From: Flavobacterium sp. KS-LB2
GTDB lineage: Bacteria > Bacteroidota > Bacteroidia > Flavobacteriales > Flavobacteriaceae
Assembly (NCBI RefSeq): GCF_036895565.1
Contig: NZ_CP145904.1
Location: 124,001 to 188,000 of the forward strand
Direction of reading: 5' to 3'
Length of the DNA stretch: 64,000 nt
Positions 42,125-51,802 of this stretch are shown in pieces. Made by a program: the position numbers and the translations under genes. The notes below the pieces were generated by a model, which was not told where the DNA came from, ran no database searches, and was given only the letters and a program-made list of their open reading frames with translations. The first letter of the stretch is position 1. Every line of letters begins with the position of its first letter.

Positions 42125-42237
42125 CGCAAAAAGGGAAGGGGTGGTTTCCTTCCTGATTTCATATAAATTTCATAGTTTATAGTTTTTTGGTTAGTTAATA
42201 GCATAAAAACTCAGTCATTATTTGACTGAGTTTTTTT
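42125..42237 (+). ncRNA. Candidate small RNA, about 110 nt
   Basis: A promoter-to-terminator unit with no ORF. From the start after TACCTTTG it contains hairpin GGAAGG-GGTGGTT-TCCTTCC, a U/A-rich centre, GGTTAGTTAATAGC, and a rho-independent terminator with a perfect 13-bp stem (AAAAACTCAGTCA, 42205-42217, with TGACTGAGTTTTT, 42223-42235). I do not match it to a known family; 6S RNA is possible by size but the fold is not evident. Confidence 0.5.
42205..42237 (+). terminator. Terminator of candidate small RNA
   Basis: AAAAACTCAGTCA-TTATT-TGACTGAGTTTTTTT, perfect 13-bp stem plus T run; 200 bp after hpd and before the DUF3108 gene. Confidence 0.9.
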
Positions 42238-42299
42238 GTTTTAATATATTTGGAACAAAATTTGCTATTAGAGTCAATAAATTGACGAATAAAGTAATG

Positions 42300-43070
42300 A
42301 TGAAAAAAATAATACTATTCTTTGTAGTGGTAATGACCGTAAGTTTTGATTCTCCGAAAGAGGATGCTTATGATGTGGGTGAGTGGTTTAAATTTCGAAT
42401 TCATTATGGAATAGTAAATGCCGGTTATGCCACATTAGAGGTAAAAGATGCTACACTAAATAACAAAAAGACCTTTCATGTTGTGGGTAGAGGCTATACT
42501 ACAGGAATGTCTCGATTCTTTTTTAAAGTAGACGATTTATACGAAAGCTATATTGATAAGGATACTAGGAACCCATATCAGTTTGTCCGAAAAATTAATG
42601 AAGGCGGATATACTAAAAACCAAGAAGGCTTTTTTAATCAGTCTACAAATAAAGTTCTTGTAAAAGATTACAAGCATAAAACAGAAAAAACGCTTTACGT
42701 TCCTAAAAACACACAAGACATTTTGTCTACCTTTTATTATCTAAGGAATTATCCTGGAATTGATAAGTTAAGAATAGGAGAATCTGTTGCGATTGATATG
42801 TTTTTTGATGATGAAACAACCAAGTTTAAACTCAAATTTATAGGACGTGAAAATATCACTACTAAATTTGGTGAAGTGTCAACAATGGTGTTCAGACCTT
42901 TAGTGCAATCAGGTCGTGTGTTTAAAGAGCAAGAAAGTCTTACGGTTTGGATTTCAGATGATGATAATAAACTGCCAATTAGAATAAAAGCCAGCTTAGC
43001 AGTAGGTTCAATAAAAGCAGATATAGAGGCATATAGAGGATTAAAAAATCCTTTTAAAACAAATAAATAA
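42300..43070 (+). CDS. DUF3108 family exported protein
   Basis: 256 aa from the second of two adjacent ATGs (MKKIILFFVVVMTVSFDSPKED). A signal-like N-terminus is followed by a beta-rich domain (YDVGEWFKFRIHYGIVNAGYATLEV, FHVVGRGYTTGMSRFFFKVDDLYESYID) typical of DUF3108 proteins, which are probably periplasmic lipid-binding-like folds. Its stop overlaps the kynA start by one base, implying coupling; why a DUF3108 protein and a tryptophan oxygenase are linked is unknown. Confidence 0.87.
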   Translation: MKKIILFFVVVMTVSFDSPKEDAYDVGEWFKFRIHYGIVNAGYATLEVKDATLNNKKTFHVVGRGYTTGMSRFFFKVDDLYESYIDKDTRNPYQFVRKINEGGYTKNQEGFFNQSTNKVLVKDYKHKTEKTLYVPKNTQDILSTFYYLRNYPGIDKLRIGESVAIDMFFDDETTKFKLKFIGRENITTKFGEVSTMVFRPLVQSGRVFKEQESLTVWISDDDNKLPIRIKASLAVGSIKADIEAYRGLKNPFKTNK

Positions 43071-44014
43071 TGAATAGTATTGATAGTTCAGAAGCGATTT
43101 TAAAAGAAATTGAAATAAAATACCAAGCAATAAATCAAAAAACAGAAACGCAACTGGAAGGTTTATTATGGTCAAAACCAATCACGTATTGGGACTATAT
43201 TCAAACGGATGCATTGTTGAGTCTTCAAGTACAAAGAACCACACTTCCTGACGAAATGGTTTTTATCATGTATCATCAGGTTAATGAGTTGATATTTAAG
43301 ATGATACTATGGGAAATGAAACAGATTTCCTATTGTGAAAATATTCAAACTGATTTTTTTACTGAAAGATTAATGAGAATTAGTCGCTATTTTGATATGT
43401 TAACGACCTCTTTCAGTATTATGGGAGATGGAATGGAAGTAGATCAATATATGAAATTTAGAAATACGCTAACTCCTGCTAGTGGTTTTCAAAGTGCACA
43501 ATACCGTTTAATAGAATTTTCCTCTACAGACCTAATAAATCTTATCGATCACCGTTATAGAGATTCAATAGATAGAAATACACCTTATGAGTTTGCCTTA
43601 GAGCATTTGTATTGGCAGGCAGCTGGAAAAGATTACCATACCGGTAAAAAATCATATCTACTAGAGGAATTTGAAAGAAAATATAAAAAAGAATTCTTAG
43701 CATATATGGAGGAATATAACACCATTAATATTTGGCAAAAATTCAAACAATTACCTGATTTGGATCAAAAAAATCCGGATTTAGTTCAAGCGATGCGTCA
43801 TTATGATCATACAGTAAATATTACTTGGGTAATGCAACATTTAAATACAGCAAAAAAATATATTGATCAAAGCGGAAAAGGTGATGGTGAAGCTACTGGT
43901 GGAAGTGATTGGAAAAAATACATGCATCCTAAATACCAAAGAAGAATTTTCTTCCCGGAATTGTGGAGTAGTCATGAATTAGAGAATTGGGGTGTAGAAA
44001 TGAAGGTTGAATAA
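43070..44014 (+). CDS. kynA: Tryptophan 2,3-dioxygenase
   Basis: 314 aa. The family signature EMVFIMYHQVNELIFKMILWEM, with the active-site His, is near 55-76. Further conserved are DYIQTDALLSLQ, SGFQSAQYR and the heme-side RHYDHTVNITWVMQHL. It cleaves the indole ring of tryptophan to N-formylkynurenine using heme and O2. With hmgA and hpd nearby, the region is devoted to aromatic amino-acid breakdown, but the rest of the kynurenine pathway is not in the window. Confidence 0.94.
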   Translation: MNSIDSSEAILKEIEIKYQAINQKTETQLEGLLWSKPITYWDYIQTDALLSLQVQRTTLPDEMVFIMYHQVNELIFKMILWEMKQISYCENIQTDFFTERLMRISRYFDMLTTSFSIMGDGMEVDQYMKFRNTLTPASGFQSAQYRLIEFSSTDLINLIDHRYRDSIDRNTPYEFALEHLYWQAAGKDYHTGKKSYLLEEFERKYKKEFLAYMEEYNTINIWQKFKQLPDLDQKNPDLVQAMRHYDHTVNITWVMQHLNTAKKYIDQSGKGDGEATGGSDWKKYMHPKYQRRIFFPELWSSHELENWGVEMKVE

Positions 44015-44025
44015 AAAAACACGGT

Positions 44026-45246
44026 TTGAAACAAATATTTATAGTTATAATAGCATTATTTTCTTTAGTATCATGCAATAAAACGGAGGAAATAGTTAAG
44101 GAAAAAGTAGTGAAACTTACTCCCAAAAAAAGTGAGTTTGGTTTTGTATATGCTGATTTTAATGTCATTCATGATACTATAAAAAAAGGTGACACTTTTG
44201 GAACTTTGCTGGAAGAACAAAATATTGGAAAGCGACAAGTATATGATATCATTGCTAAGGTAAGAGACACTTTTGATGTGAGAACCATTAGACTAAATAA
44301 GCCTTTTACAATGCTTCGTTCAAAAAACAAGAAAAACGACTTGCAGGTTTTTATTTATCAACCAGATGCCTTAAATTATTATGTAGTGGACTTACGCGAT
44401 ACGGCTGTTGTGGTGTATAAAAAAACAAAACCTATTACAATCAAGCGGCGCACCATAGGAGGAGTTTTGAAAGAATCATTATCAGAAACTTTAGGCAATG
44501 CCAAGATTGAAGGTGCTTTGGCTAGTAAAATAGCTAAAATTTATGCCTATTCCATTGACTTTATGAAACTCAAAAAAGGAGACCGTTTTGCGATAACTTT
44601 TACGGAGCGATTCATAAACGATAGTATTTATGACGGAGTGGAAGAACTAGAAGCTTCCTTTTTTGAGTACAGAGGGAAAATTATTTACGCATTTCCTTTT
44701 GCTCAAAATCCGGATTCAGATAAAATTGAATATTACGATGAACAAGGAAAAACGTTAAAGAATTTCTTTCTAAAATCGCCTATAAAATTTAGTAGAATAT
44801 CTTCTCGGTTTTCATCAAGTCGTTTTCATCCAGTTCAACATAGATGGAAAGCGCATAAGGGAACGGATTATGCAGCGCCACGTGGCACCCCTATTACCAC
44901 AACAGCTGGTGGAGTTGTGGAGCAAAGTGGTTTTACAGCCGGAAATGGAAATTTTGTAAAAGTAAAACACAACGGAACCTTTTCAACGCAATACCTACAC
45001 ATGTCTAAAATACTCGTGAGACGCGGCCAACGTGTCAGTCAAGGACAGGTTATTGGTTTAGTAGGAAGTACAGGTTTAGCAACGGGCCCTCACGTATGTT
45101 ATCGATTTTGGAAAAATGGGGTACAGGTTGATGCGTTGAGGTTAAAATTACCAACCGGCGAACCTATGACCGGAAATAATAAAAGTCGTTTTATTAAGCA
45201 AATAACTCCGCTAAAATTCCAATTAGATAGTGTTGCTAATTTATAG
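44026..45246 (+). CDS. M23 peptidase lipoprotein with HxC motif
   Basis: 406 aa starting at TTG. Lipoprotein signal (MKQIFIVIIALFSLVSC) with lipobox LVSC. An N-terminal OapA/LysM-like region (KKGDTFGTLLEEQNIG) is followed by a C-terminal M23 domain. The first metal ligands HKGTD (H277, D281) are intact, but the canonical HxH reads HVC (H356, C358), so the second ligand is Cys. M23 enzymes are peptidoglycan endopeptidases. Eleven bases downstream of kynA, so possibly in the same transcript. Confidence 0.9.
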   Translation: MKQIFIVIIALFSLVSCNKTEEIVKEKVVKLTPKKSEFGFVYADFNVIHDTIKKGDTFGTLLEEQNIGKRQVYDIIAKVRDTFDVRTIRLNKPFTMLRSKNKKNDLQVFIYQPDALNYYVVDLRDTAVVVYKKTKPITIKRRTIGGVLKESLSETLGNAKIEGALASKIAKIYAYSIDFMKLKKGDRFAITFTERFINDSIYDGVEELEASFFEYRGKIIYAFPFAQNPDSDKIEYYDEQGKTLKNFFLKSPIKFSRISSRFSSSRFHPVQHRWKAHKGTDYAAPRGTPITTTAGGVVEQSGFTAGNGNFVKVKHNGTFSTQYLHMSKILVRRGQRVSQGQVIGLVGSTGLATGPHVCYRFWKNGVQVDALRLKLPTGEPMTGNNKSRFIKQITPLKFQLDSVANL

Positions 45247-45391
45247 TTCTACAATATAATTGGACTAAAAACATTTATTTTCTTTAAAAAAAAGCAACTT
45301 TTATATGCTTATTGAATGATTACTATTTAGTGTTTTTCCTGCTAAATTGTTATATAATTGAAAAGGCATTTAGCATTAAAACTAATTTCAG

Positions 45392-45399
45392 TATTTTTG
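45392..45399 (+). promoter_or_regulatory. -7 box of pgi
   Basis: TATTTTTG followed by CC, 34 bases before the pgi ATG; no TTG at -33 spacing. Confidence 0.55.
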
Positions 45400-45433
45400 C
45401 CAAATTAAAATAATACTACAAACTACCTTAGAA

Positions 45434-47086
45434 ATGGCTTTAAATACAATAAACCCAACAGAAACGTTTGCTTGGAAGAAACTTGAATTGCATTACATAG
45501 AGATGCAAAAAGCTTCTATGCAAGAATTATTTCAATTGGACGCAAGTAGAACTGATAAATTCAATTTAAAATGGAATGAATTTTTAATTGACTATTCAAA
45601 AAATATTATCAATCAAGAAACGCTTCAGTTGTTATTAGAATTAGCAGATGAAGTAGGGCTTAAAAGTGCTATTGCAGACTATTTTGATGGTGCAATAATC
45701 AATCAAACTGAAAATAGAGCAGTGCTTCATACTGCGCTACGTGCTAAAGAATCAGCAATTATAAATGTTGAGGGTAACAACGTAGTTTCTGAGATTTATG
45801 AAGTAAAAAGAAAAATAAAGGAATTTACGACTGAAGTAATTTCGGGTGAAAGAACGGGTTATACGGGGAAACAGTTTACGGATGTTGTTAATATAGGTAT
45901 TGGAGGCTCAGATTTAGGTCCTGCTATGGCTGTTGAAGCATTACAATTTTATAAAAATCAACTTAACGTTCATTTTGTTTCAAATGTGGATGGAGATCAT
46001 GTAAATGAGATTATAAAAAAGCTAAATCCCGAAACGACTCTTTTTGTAATTGTTTCCAAGACATTTACCACACAAGAAACGTTGACTAATTCTGAAACAA
46101 TCAGAAAATGGTTTTTATCAAAAGATTTTGGTACAACTCCAGAAGATATTGCTAAACATTTTGTTGCGGTCTCGACCAATATCCAAAAAGTAACAGAGTT
46201 TGGGATAAATCCAAATAATGTATTTCCCATGTGGGATTGGGTTGGCGGAAGATTCTCTTTATGGAGTGCTGTTGGACTTACGATAAGTTTAGCCGTTGGT
46301 TACGATAATTTTGATGAATTGTTGCAAGGGGCAAATGAAATGGACGAACATTTCAAAACAGCTGATTTCGACAAAAATATGCCGGTAATATTGGCTTTAT
46401 TGAGTGTTTGGTATAACAATTTTTTTGGTGCCGAAAGTGAAGCTTTGATTCCTTACACACAATATTTGCAAAAATTAGCTCCTTACTTACAGCAAGGAAC
46501 GATGGAAAGTAATGGAAAAAGTGTTGGACGTGACGGGAAGCCAGTAAATTATCAAACAGGAACTATTATTTGGGGAGAACCGGGAACGAATGCGCAACAC
46601 GCTTTTTTCCAGTTAATTCATCAGGGGACAAAATTGATTCCTGCAGATTTTATTGGTTTCATAACTCCTTTATATGGAGACAATGATCATCATGATAAAT
46701 TGATGTCAAACTTTTTTGCTCAGACAGAAGCGTTAATGCATGGAAAATCAGGAGAGCAAGTTCAAGCTGAATTTGATGAACAAGGTGTTTCAGAGGAAAA
46801 AGCTAAATTTCTTTTGCCCTTTAAAATTTTCTCAGGGAATAAGCCAACGAATACCATTTTAATCCAAAAGTTGTCGCCAAAAACTTTAGGTTCGTTGATT
46901 GCTTTGTATGAGCACAAGATTTTTGTACAAGGAATTATTTGGAATATTTTTAGTTTTGATCAGTGGGGAGTTGAGTTAGGAAAACAATTAGCAAATTCAA
47001 TTTTAGAAGAAATTAATACAAAAACGGTCAAAAGTCATGACAGTTCCACAACTTTTTTATTGAATCATTTTTTGCTGAATAAGTAG
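45434..47086 (+). CDS. pgi: Glucose-6-phosphate isomerase
   Basis: 550 aa, the long bacterial/eukaryotic form. Visible: [25 protein letters not shown], the signature [15 protein letters not shown], catalytic Glu region [34 protein letters not shown], and the C-terminal [22 protein letters not shown] with the active-site lysine/histidine region. It interconverts glucose-6-phosphate and fructose-6-phosphate. Single-gene unit flanked by a promoter and a downstream terminator. Confidence 0.96.
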   Translation: MALNTINPTETFAWKKLELHYIEMQKASMQELFQLDASRTDKFNLKWNEFLIDYSKNIINQETLQLLLELADEVGLKSAIADYFDGAIINQTENRAVLHTALRAKESAIINVEGNNVVSEIYEVKRKIKEFTTEVISGERTGYTGKQFTDVVNIGIGGSDLGPAMAVEALQFYKNQLNVHFVSNVDGDHVNEIIKKLNPETTLFVIVSKTFTTQETLTNSETIRKWFLSKDFGTTPEDIAKHFVAVSTNIQKVTEFGINPNNVFPMWDWVGGRFSLWSAVGLTISLAVGYDNFDELLQGANEMDEHFKTADFDKNMPVILALLSVWYNNFFGAESEALIPYTQYLQKLAPYLQQGTMESNGKSVGRDGKPVNYQTGTIIWGEPGTNAQHAFFQLIHQGTKLIPADFIGFITPLYGDNDHHDKLMSNFFAQTEALMHGKSGEQVQAEFDEQGVSEEKAKFLLPFKIFSGNKPTNTILIQKLSPKTLGSLIALYEHKIFVQGIIWNIFSFDQWGVELGKQLANSILEEINTKTVKSHDSSTTFLLNHFLLNK

Positions 47087-47173
47087 TGTTAATTTTGAAA
47101 CAAATTCTTAAAATTTTATAAATTTTCATAAGATTTCGATTTCACAGCTCTTTTTTAAGAGTTTAAAAGTTTC

Positions 47174-47208
47174 AAAAGCCCTGATTTTATCTAAATCGGG
47201 GCTTTTTT
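47174..47208 (+). terminator. Terminator after pgi
   Basis: AAAAGCCCTGATTT-N6-AAATCGGGGCTTTTTT with one G-T pair; about 90 bp after the stop. The following 225 bp up to the TonB receptor promoter is A/T-rich, with no gene seen. Confidence 0.85.
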
Positions 47209-47431
47209 ATGGATAAGTGACTCTGTTATAGTAGTTTTTTAAAATTTATGTTATTTTTTTCAATGTCGATTATTGAAAATTATATGTGAATAATTTAATA
47301 AAAAGCATTTATAGTTATTAAAAAATTCATTATTCACTTAAAATGCTATAAATATTGTTTTAAGTGAAATATCCAGCTTAAAAATAATGCCATTCTTAAC
47401 GTTGTGTTAACTTATTAAAGTAAAAATGTTA

Positions 47432-47439
47432 TATTTTTG
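47432..47439 (+). promoter_or_regulatory. -7 box of TonB receptor gene
   Basis: TATTTTTG followed by CC, 24 bases before the receptor ATG. The nearest TTG (47402) is 27 bp away, too far for a standard -33. Confidence 0.5.
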
Positions 47440-47463
47440 CCAAATATTAATAAACTAAACAAT

Positions 47464-50400
47464 ATGAAAAAATTATTAAAGTTGTTTTTTGTGCTAGCGG
47501 TATTATTCTGCGCTAACCCTAATATTTACGCACAGGGTAACACTAATTCTTCTATTAGTGGTAATGTTTACGATAAGGATTCTCAAACCTTACCGGGAGC
47601 ATCAATTCTAGCGGTTCATACACCGTCTGGTACTCGTTACTCTGCATCAACTGATGGTACGGGTAATTTTAGTATTTCAAATATGAGAGTTGGTGGACCA
47701 TACAAGGTTACAATAACATTTGTAGGTTTTTCAAATTTTGTAGACAATGATGTTTATCTTCAATTAGGTGAAAACAAAACTTTTAAAGTTGTTTTAGCAG
47801 AAGAATCAAATGAATTGCAAGAAGTTGTAGTTAGAACTTCAAGAGATAATACATTTAATTCTCAAAGAACTGGAGCTCAAACAGTAATCAATTCTGATAA
47901 AATTAAAGCATTACCATCTTTGTCTAGAAATATTTCTGACTTTGCTAGGTTAACACCACAAGCTCAATTAAGAGGAGATGATGTTTTATCTATTGGTGGT
48001 CAAAATAACAGATTTAATGCAATTTATATTGACGGAGCTGTAAGTAATGACGTTTTTGGATTGGCTGCAAACGGAACAAATGGTGGTCAAACAGGAGTAA
48101 GTCCTATCTCAATTGATGCTATCGAGCAATTTCAAGTGAGTGTTGCACCTTATGATGTTAAATTATCTGGATTTGCAGGTGGAGCTATTAGTGCAATCAC
48201 ACGTTCAGGAACAAATAATTTTGAAGGTTCAGCTTATTTCTTGAACAGAGATGAGTCTTTAGCTGCAAAAACACCTCCTTCATTAGCAGGAGCAAACGGA
48301 AGACAAAAATTAGCGGATTTCTCAGCTCAAACTTACGGAGTTCGTGCAGGTGGAGCTATCATAAAAGACAAATTGTTTTATTTTGTTAATTATGAAAAAC
48401 AAGACAATGAAACACCACAACCTTTTGATCCTTCAACTTACACTGGATTGTCAGGAAGTAGATTGGGAGAATTAAGAGCTAAATTAGCTACTTATGGTTA
48501 TGATCCAGGATCTTTTGAAAATAATGTAAGAACTTTAGTTAGTGATAAAATCATTGGTAAATTAGACTGGAATATTAATGACAACCATAAATTGTCTTTA
48601 AAACACAGTTATGTTACTGCTGAGCAATTTTCTCCAAGCCGTTCTTCTGCAACTGCTATTAATTTCATAAACGGTAGTCAATTATTTAATTCTAAAACGA
48701 ATTCTACTGCTTTAGAACTAAATTCAAGATTTGGAAATAAATTTTCTAATAATTTAGTAGTAGCTTACACTACAGTTGCTGATGATAGAGATCCTTCTGG
48801 AGACCCATTCCCAACTGTACAGATTTTTGACGGAGCTAATCAAAGTATTTTCTTTGGAGCAGAAGGGTTTTCTACTGCGAATCTTTTAGACCAAAAGATT
48901 TTGACTATTACGGATAATTTTGAAATCAATACTGGAATCAATAAAATTACTATTGGTACTCACAATGAATTCTCACAATCTAAAAACGTATTCTTTGGAA
49001 ACAATTTTGGTTCTTACAGATATGCTACTTTAGATGATTTCTTGCTTGACAGAAAACCGAACAGATATATCTTAAACTACTCTTTAATCGGAGGAAGCGG
49101 AGACGATTCTCAAGGAGCTGCTGAATTTGGTACTAAGCAATTTGGATTCTACATCCAAAATGATATGAGAGTATCAGATAATTTTAAATTATCTTATGGA
49201 GTAAGAGTTGATGTACCAGTTTGGGAAAATGGTTTAGGTAACGATGATTTTAACAACAGAACAATTCCATTGTTGCAAGCAGCTGGAAAAGATTTGCAAG
49301 GAGCAAGAGTTGGAGAAAGAATTAATACTACAGCTCATTTTGCCCCACGTTTAGGCTTTAATTATGATTTAAATGGAAAAAAATCTACTCAAATTAGAGG
49401 AGGTTTAGGAGTCTTTACTTCAAGATTGCCATTAGTATGGCCAGGTGGTACTTATAACAATAATGGGGTAACTCAAGGTGCTATTCAAATTACTAGTGCA
49501 GGTCAAATGCCTGTTTTTAATCCTAATCCAAGTGTTGATAGCCAAATTGCACCACTTCCAGCATCTTTTCCTAGACCAGGTTCAGGACGTACAGGTGGAA
49601 ATATTGACTTGTTCGCAAAAGACTTTAAATTACCTCAAGTTTTCAAAGCAAGTTTTGCTGTTGATCAAAAATTACCTTTAGGTTTTGTTTTTACATCTGA
49701 AATTACATACAATGATAATATCAGTGCTGTAACTTATGAAAACTTAAATATTGGAAATGCTACTGGTAGTTTGACTGGTGCAGATACAAGACCACGTTAT
49801 AATGGAAATACTAGAGTTGATAACTCATATTTAGGAGTTTACTTAGGGTCTAATACAAGTGAAGGAAAAGCTTATAATTTGGCTTTCACATTGACTAAAA
49901 ACTTTAGATCTGATTTTATTGATGCTAATATTTCTGGAACTTATTCTTACGGTAAATCTACTGTTTTATTGGATGCTACTTCTTCTCAAAACAGTTCACA
50001 ATGGAATAATACTGAGACTGTTAATGGTGCAAATTATTTAGCACTTTCTAGATCTGATTTCGATCCAGGAAGAAGAATTGTATCTAATGGTAATGCAACA
50101 TTCAAATGGAATAAATTCACTAAATCTAGAATTGGTGTATTTTATGAAGGTGCTCAAGGAACTCCAATTAGTTATGTTTATAATGATTCTGGTCGTTTGT
50201 TACAAGATACATTCTCTAACTCAGCATTAATTTATGTTCCTGCTGCACAAAGCGAAATTAGACTTGTTTCTACTGCTTCAAATACTTTAACTCCACAACA
50301 ACAATGGGATGCTTTAAGCGCTTTTATTGAGAGTAATGATTACTTAAGAGGTAGAAAAGGAGATTATGCAGAGCGCAACGGTGACCGTTTAAAAACAAGT

Positions 50401-50709
50401 CACGTTATAGATTTAAAATTCGCTCAAGAATTTACTATCAATGTTGGTAAAAAGAAACACACACTTGAATTTACTGCAGATATTTTTAACTTCACAAACC
50501 TTTTAAACAAAAATTGGGGTAAAAGATATTTCACAAGTAACGACCAAGTGCAATTACTTCAACAAGTTGGTTTCGTAACAGGTAGCCCTAACACTCCAAC
50601 ATTTAGTTTTAATCCAGCTGTAGCAAACAACATTAATCAAGTTGATGATGTAGGTTTGAACTCTTCAAGATGGCAAATGCAAACTGGTGTTCGTTACACG
50701 TTCAACTAG
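47464..50709 (+). CDS. TonB-dependent receptor, Oar-like
   Basis: 1081 aa from the ATG that opens the signal peptide (MKKLLKLFFVLAVLFCANPNIYAQG). A carboxypeptidase-regulatory-like beta domain (about 26-110, ISGNVYDKDSQTLPGASILAV) and a plug domain (ALPSLSRNISDFARLTPQ ... IGGQNNRFNAIYIDGA) lead to a long 22-strand barrel ending in WQMQTGVRYTFN with the terminal aromatic. It lacks a neighbouring SusD gene. Oar-type receptors import or export unknown large ligands across the outer membrane. Codon usage and repeats look native. Confidence 0.93.
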   Translation: MKKLLKLFFVLAVLFCANPNIYAQGNTNSSISGNVYDKDSQTLPGASILAVHTPSGTRYSASTDGTGNFSISNMRVGGPYKVTITFVGFSNFVDNDVYLQLGENKTFKVVLAEESNELQEVVVRTSRDNTFNSQRTGAQTVINSDKIKALPSLSRNISDFARLTPQAQLRGDDVLSIGGQNNRFNAIYIDGAVSNDVFGLAANGTNGGQTGVSPISIDAIEQFQVSVAPYDVKLSGFAGGAISAITRSGTNNFEGSAYFLNRDESLAAKTPPSLAGANGRQKLADFSAQTYGVRAGGAIIKDKLFYFVNYEKQDNETPQPFDPSTYTGLSGSRLGELRAKLATYGYDPGSFENNVRTLVSDKIIGKLDWNINDNHKLSLKHSYVTAEQFSPSRSSATAINFINGSQLFNSKTNSTALELNSRFGNKFSNNLVVAYTTVADDRDPSGDPFPTVQIFDGANQSIFFGAEGFSTANLLDQKILTITDNFEINTGINKITIGTHNEFSQSKNVFFGNNFGSYRYATLDDFLLDRKPNRYILNYSLIGGSGDDSQGAAEFGTKQFGFYIQNDMRVSDNFKLSYGVRVDVPVWENGLGNDDFNNRTIPLLQAAGKDLQGARVGERINTTAHFAPRLGFNYDLNGKKSTQIRGGLGVFTSRLPLVWPGGTYNNNGVTQGAIQITSAGQMPVFNPNPSVDSQIAPLPASFPRPGSGRTGGNIDLFAKDFKLPQVFKASFAVDQKLPLGFVFTSEITYNDNISAVTYENLNIGNATGSLTGADTRPRYNGNTRVDNSYLGVYLGSNTSEGKAYNLAFTLTKNFRSDFIDANISGTYSYGKSTVLLDATSSQNSSQWNNTETVNGANYLALSRSDFDPGRRIVSNGNATFKWNKFTKSRIGVFYEGAQGTPISYVYNDSGRLLQDTFSNSALIYVPAAQSEIRLVSTASNTLTPQQQWDALSAFIESNDYLRGRKGDYAERNGDRLKTSHVIDLKFAQEFTINVGKKKHTLEFTADIFNFTNLLNKNWGKRYFTSNDQVQLLQQVGFVTGSPNTPTFSFNPAVANNINQVDDVGLNSSRWQMQTGVRYTFN

Positions 50710-50727
50710 TTTAGTTTAAAATAAAAC

Positions 50728-50760
50728 AACCCTCATTTCATTGAAATGAGGGTTTTTTTA
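50728..50760 (+). terminator. Terminator of TonB receptor gene
   Basis: AACCCTCATTTC-ATT-GAAATGAGGGTT then T5: a perfect 12-bp stem. Confidence 0.92.
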
Positions 50761-50801
50761 TGCCTTTTTTTCTTATATTTGTTAAAACAAAAACATCATT
50801 T

Positions 50802-51236
50802 ATGTACGATTTTATTCAAAAATTCCATTCGGGTTGGGCTTATTTAGCACTTTTAGTATTAGTAATTGCAGTGATTAATTCCTTAATTGGGTTGTCTTCA
50901 AAAAAAGACTTTACTTCTAAAGATAGGAAAATAGCCTTGTTTGCTTTAATAGCCATACACACTCAATTATTAGTTGGTTTCATTTTATATTTTGTGTCTC
51001 CTAACGGTTTGAATATGATTGAAGCAGTTGGAATGGGAGGATTAACAACTGAAAGTAGATTACTAGCTTTAGAGCATCCATTAATAAATATTATTGCCAT
51101 AACATTAATTACAATTGGTTGGTCAAAACATAAAAAATTATTAACTAGTGAAGCAAAATTCAAAACGTTTTCTATTTTTTTTGGTTTAGGATTGTTGCTA
51201 ATCTTAAGTAGGATTCCTTGGAAAATTTGGTTTTAA
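50802..51236 (+). CDS. Four-TM protein, cytochrome-b-like
   Basis: 144 aa from the ATG at 50802 (MYDFIQKFHSGWAYLALLVLVIAVINSLIGL); a possible ATG at 50760 lies in the terminator region. Four hydrophobic segments and conserved histidines (FHSGW, IAIHTQLLVG, LEHPLINIIA) suggest heme-b coordination in the membrane. Proteins like it are often annotated only as cytochrome B in flavobacteria. Substrate and partners unknown. Confidence 0.75.
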   Translation: MYDFIQKFHSGWAYLALLVLVIAVINSLIGLSSKKDFTSKDRKIALFALIAIHTQLLVGFILYFVSPNGLNMIEAVGMGGLTTESRLLALEHPLINIIAITLITIGWSKHKKLLTSEAKFKTFSIFFGLGLLLILSRIPWKIWF

Positions 51237-51242
51237 AAAACC

Positions 51243-51272
51243 AAAAAAAGCTCTAGAAATAGGGCTTTTTTT
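51243..51272 (+). terminator. Terminator after the four-TM protein gene
   Basis: AAAAAGCTCT-AGAAAT-AGGGCTTTTTTT with a G-T pair, 10 bp past the stop. Confidence 0.75.
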
Positions 51273-51318
51273 ATCTAGGTATGGTTTTTGTAAAATAGAT
51301 TTAACTAATACGATATAT

Positions 51319-51801
51319 ATGAAAAAATCAATAACATTCTTTTTTTTACTTGCAATTATTAGCTTAGTCAGCAGCCAAAGCACTATCTCAGAAAAACAAA
51401 AAGCAGCAACACAAAAAGATACCATCAAGAAAGGCAAAGCAGCAATAGAATTACAAGAAAACAAAATGGATTCTTTGATAACCTCACTAGGGAAATTTAA
51501 AATCTATAAAAAAGAAGCTCATGCATCCTATTATGCCGATAAATTTAATGGAAGACGAACTACGAGCGGGAGAAAATTCGATAATAACAAATATACTGCT
51601 GCACACAAAAAACTTCCTTTTGGTACAAAAGTAAAAGTGACCAATGAAAAAAATGGAAAGTTTGTAATTGTTGAAATTACGGATAGAGGACCATTCGTGA
51701 AATCTAGAGAGATTGATCTTTCAAAACGCGCATTTATGGATATTGCCTCCAATAAAAGTAGTGGTGGAATGCAAGTGACAATAGCAGTATTAAGCAATTA
51801 A
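51319..51801 (+). CDS. RlpA-family septal ring lytic transglycosylase-like protein
   Basis: 160 aa. Signal peptide (MKKSITFFFLLAIISLVSSQ), short linker, then the double-psi beta-barrel of RlpA: ASYYADKFNGRRTTSGRKFDNNKYTAAHKKLPFGTKVKVT and ITDRGPFVKSREIDLSKRAF, with the catalytic-Asp region ITDRGPF. No SPOR domain is attached. RlpA cleaves naked glycan strands at the septum in Pseudomonas; activity of this short form is inferred. The upstream gene ends in a terminator, so this one is transcribed separately. Confidence 0.9.
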   Translation: MKKSITFFFLLAIISLVSSQSTISEKQKAATQKDTIKKGKAAIELQENKMDSLITSLGKFKIYKKEAHASYYADKFNGRRTTSGRKFDNNKYTAAHKKLPFGTKVKVTNEKNGKFVIVEITDRGPFVKSREIDLSKRAFMDIASNKSSGGMQVTIAVLSN

Positions 51802-51802
51802 A

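Noticed and set aside
42125..42237. tRNA or 6S RNA as identity of the candidate small RNA
   Set aside because: No cloverleaf or CCA end for tRNA; no long rod with a central bubble that I can draw for 6S RNA, so no family is claimed.
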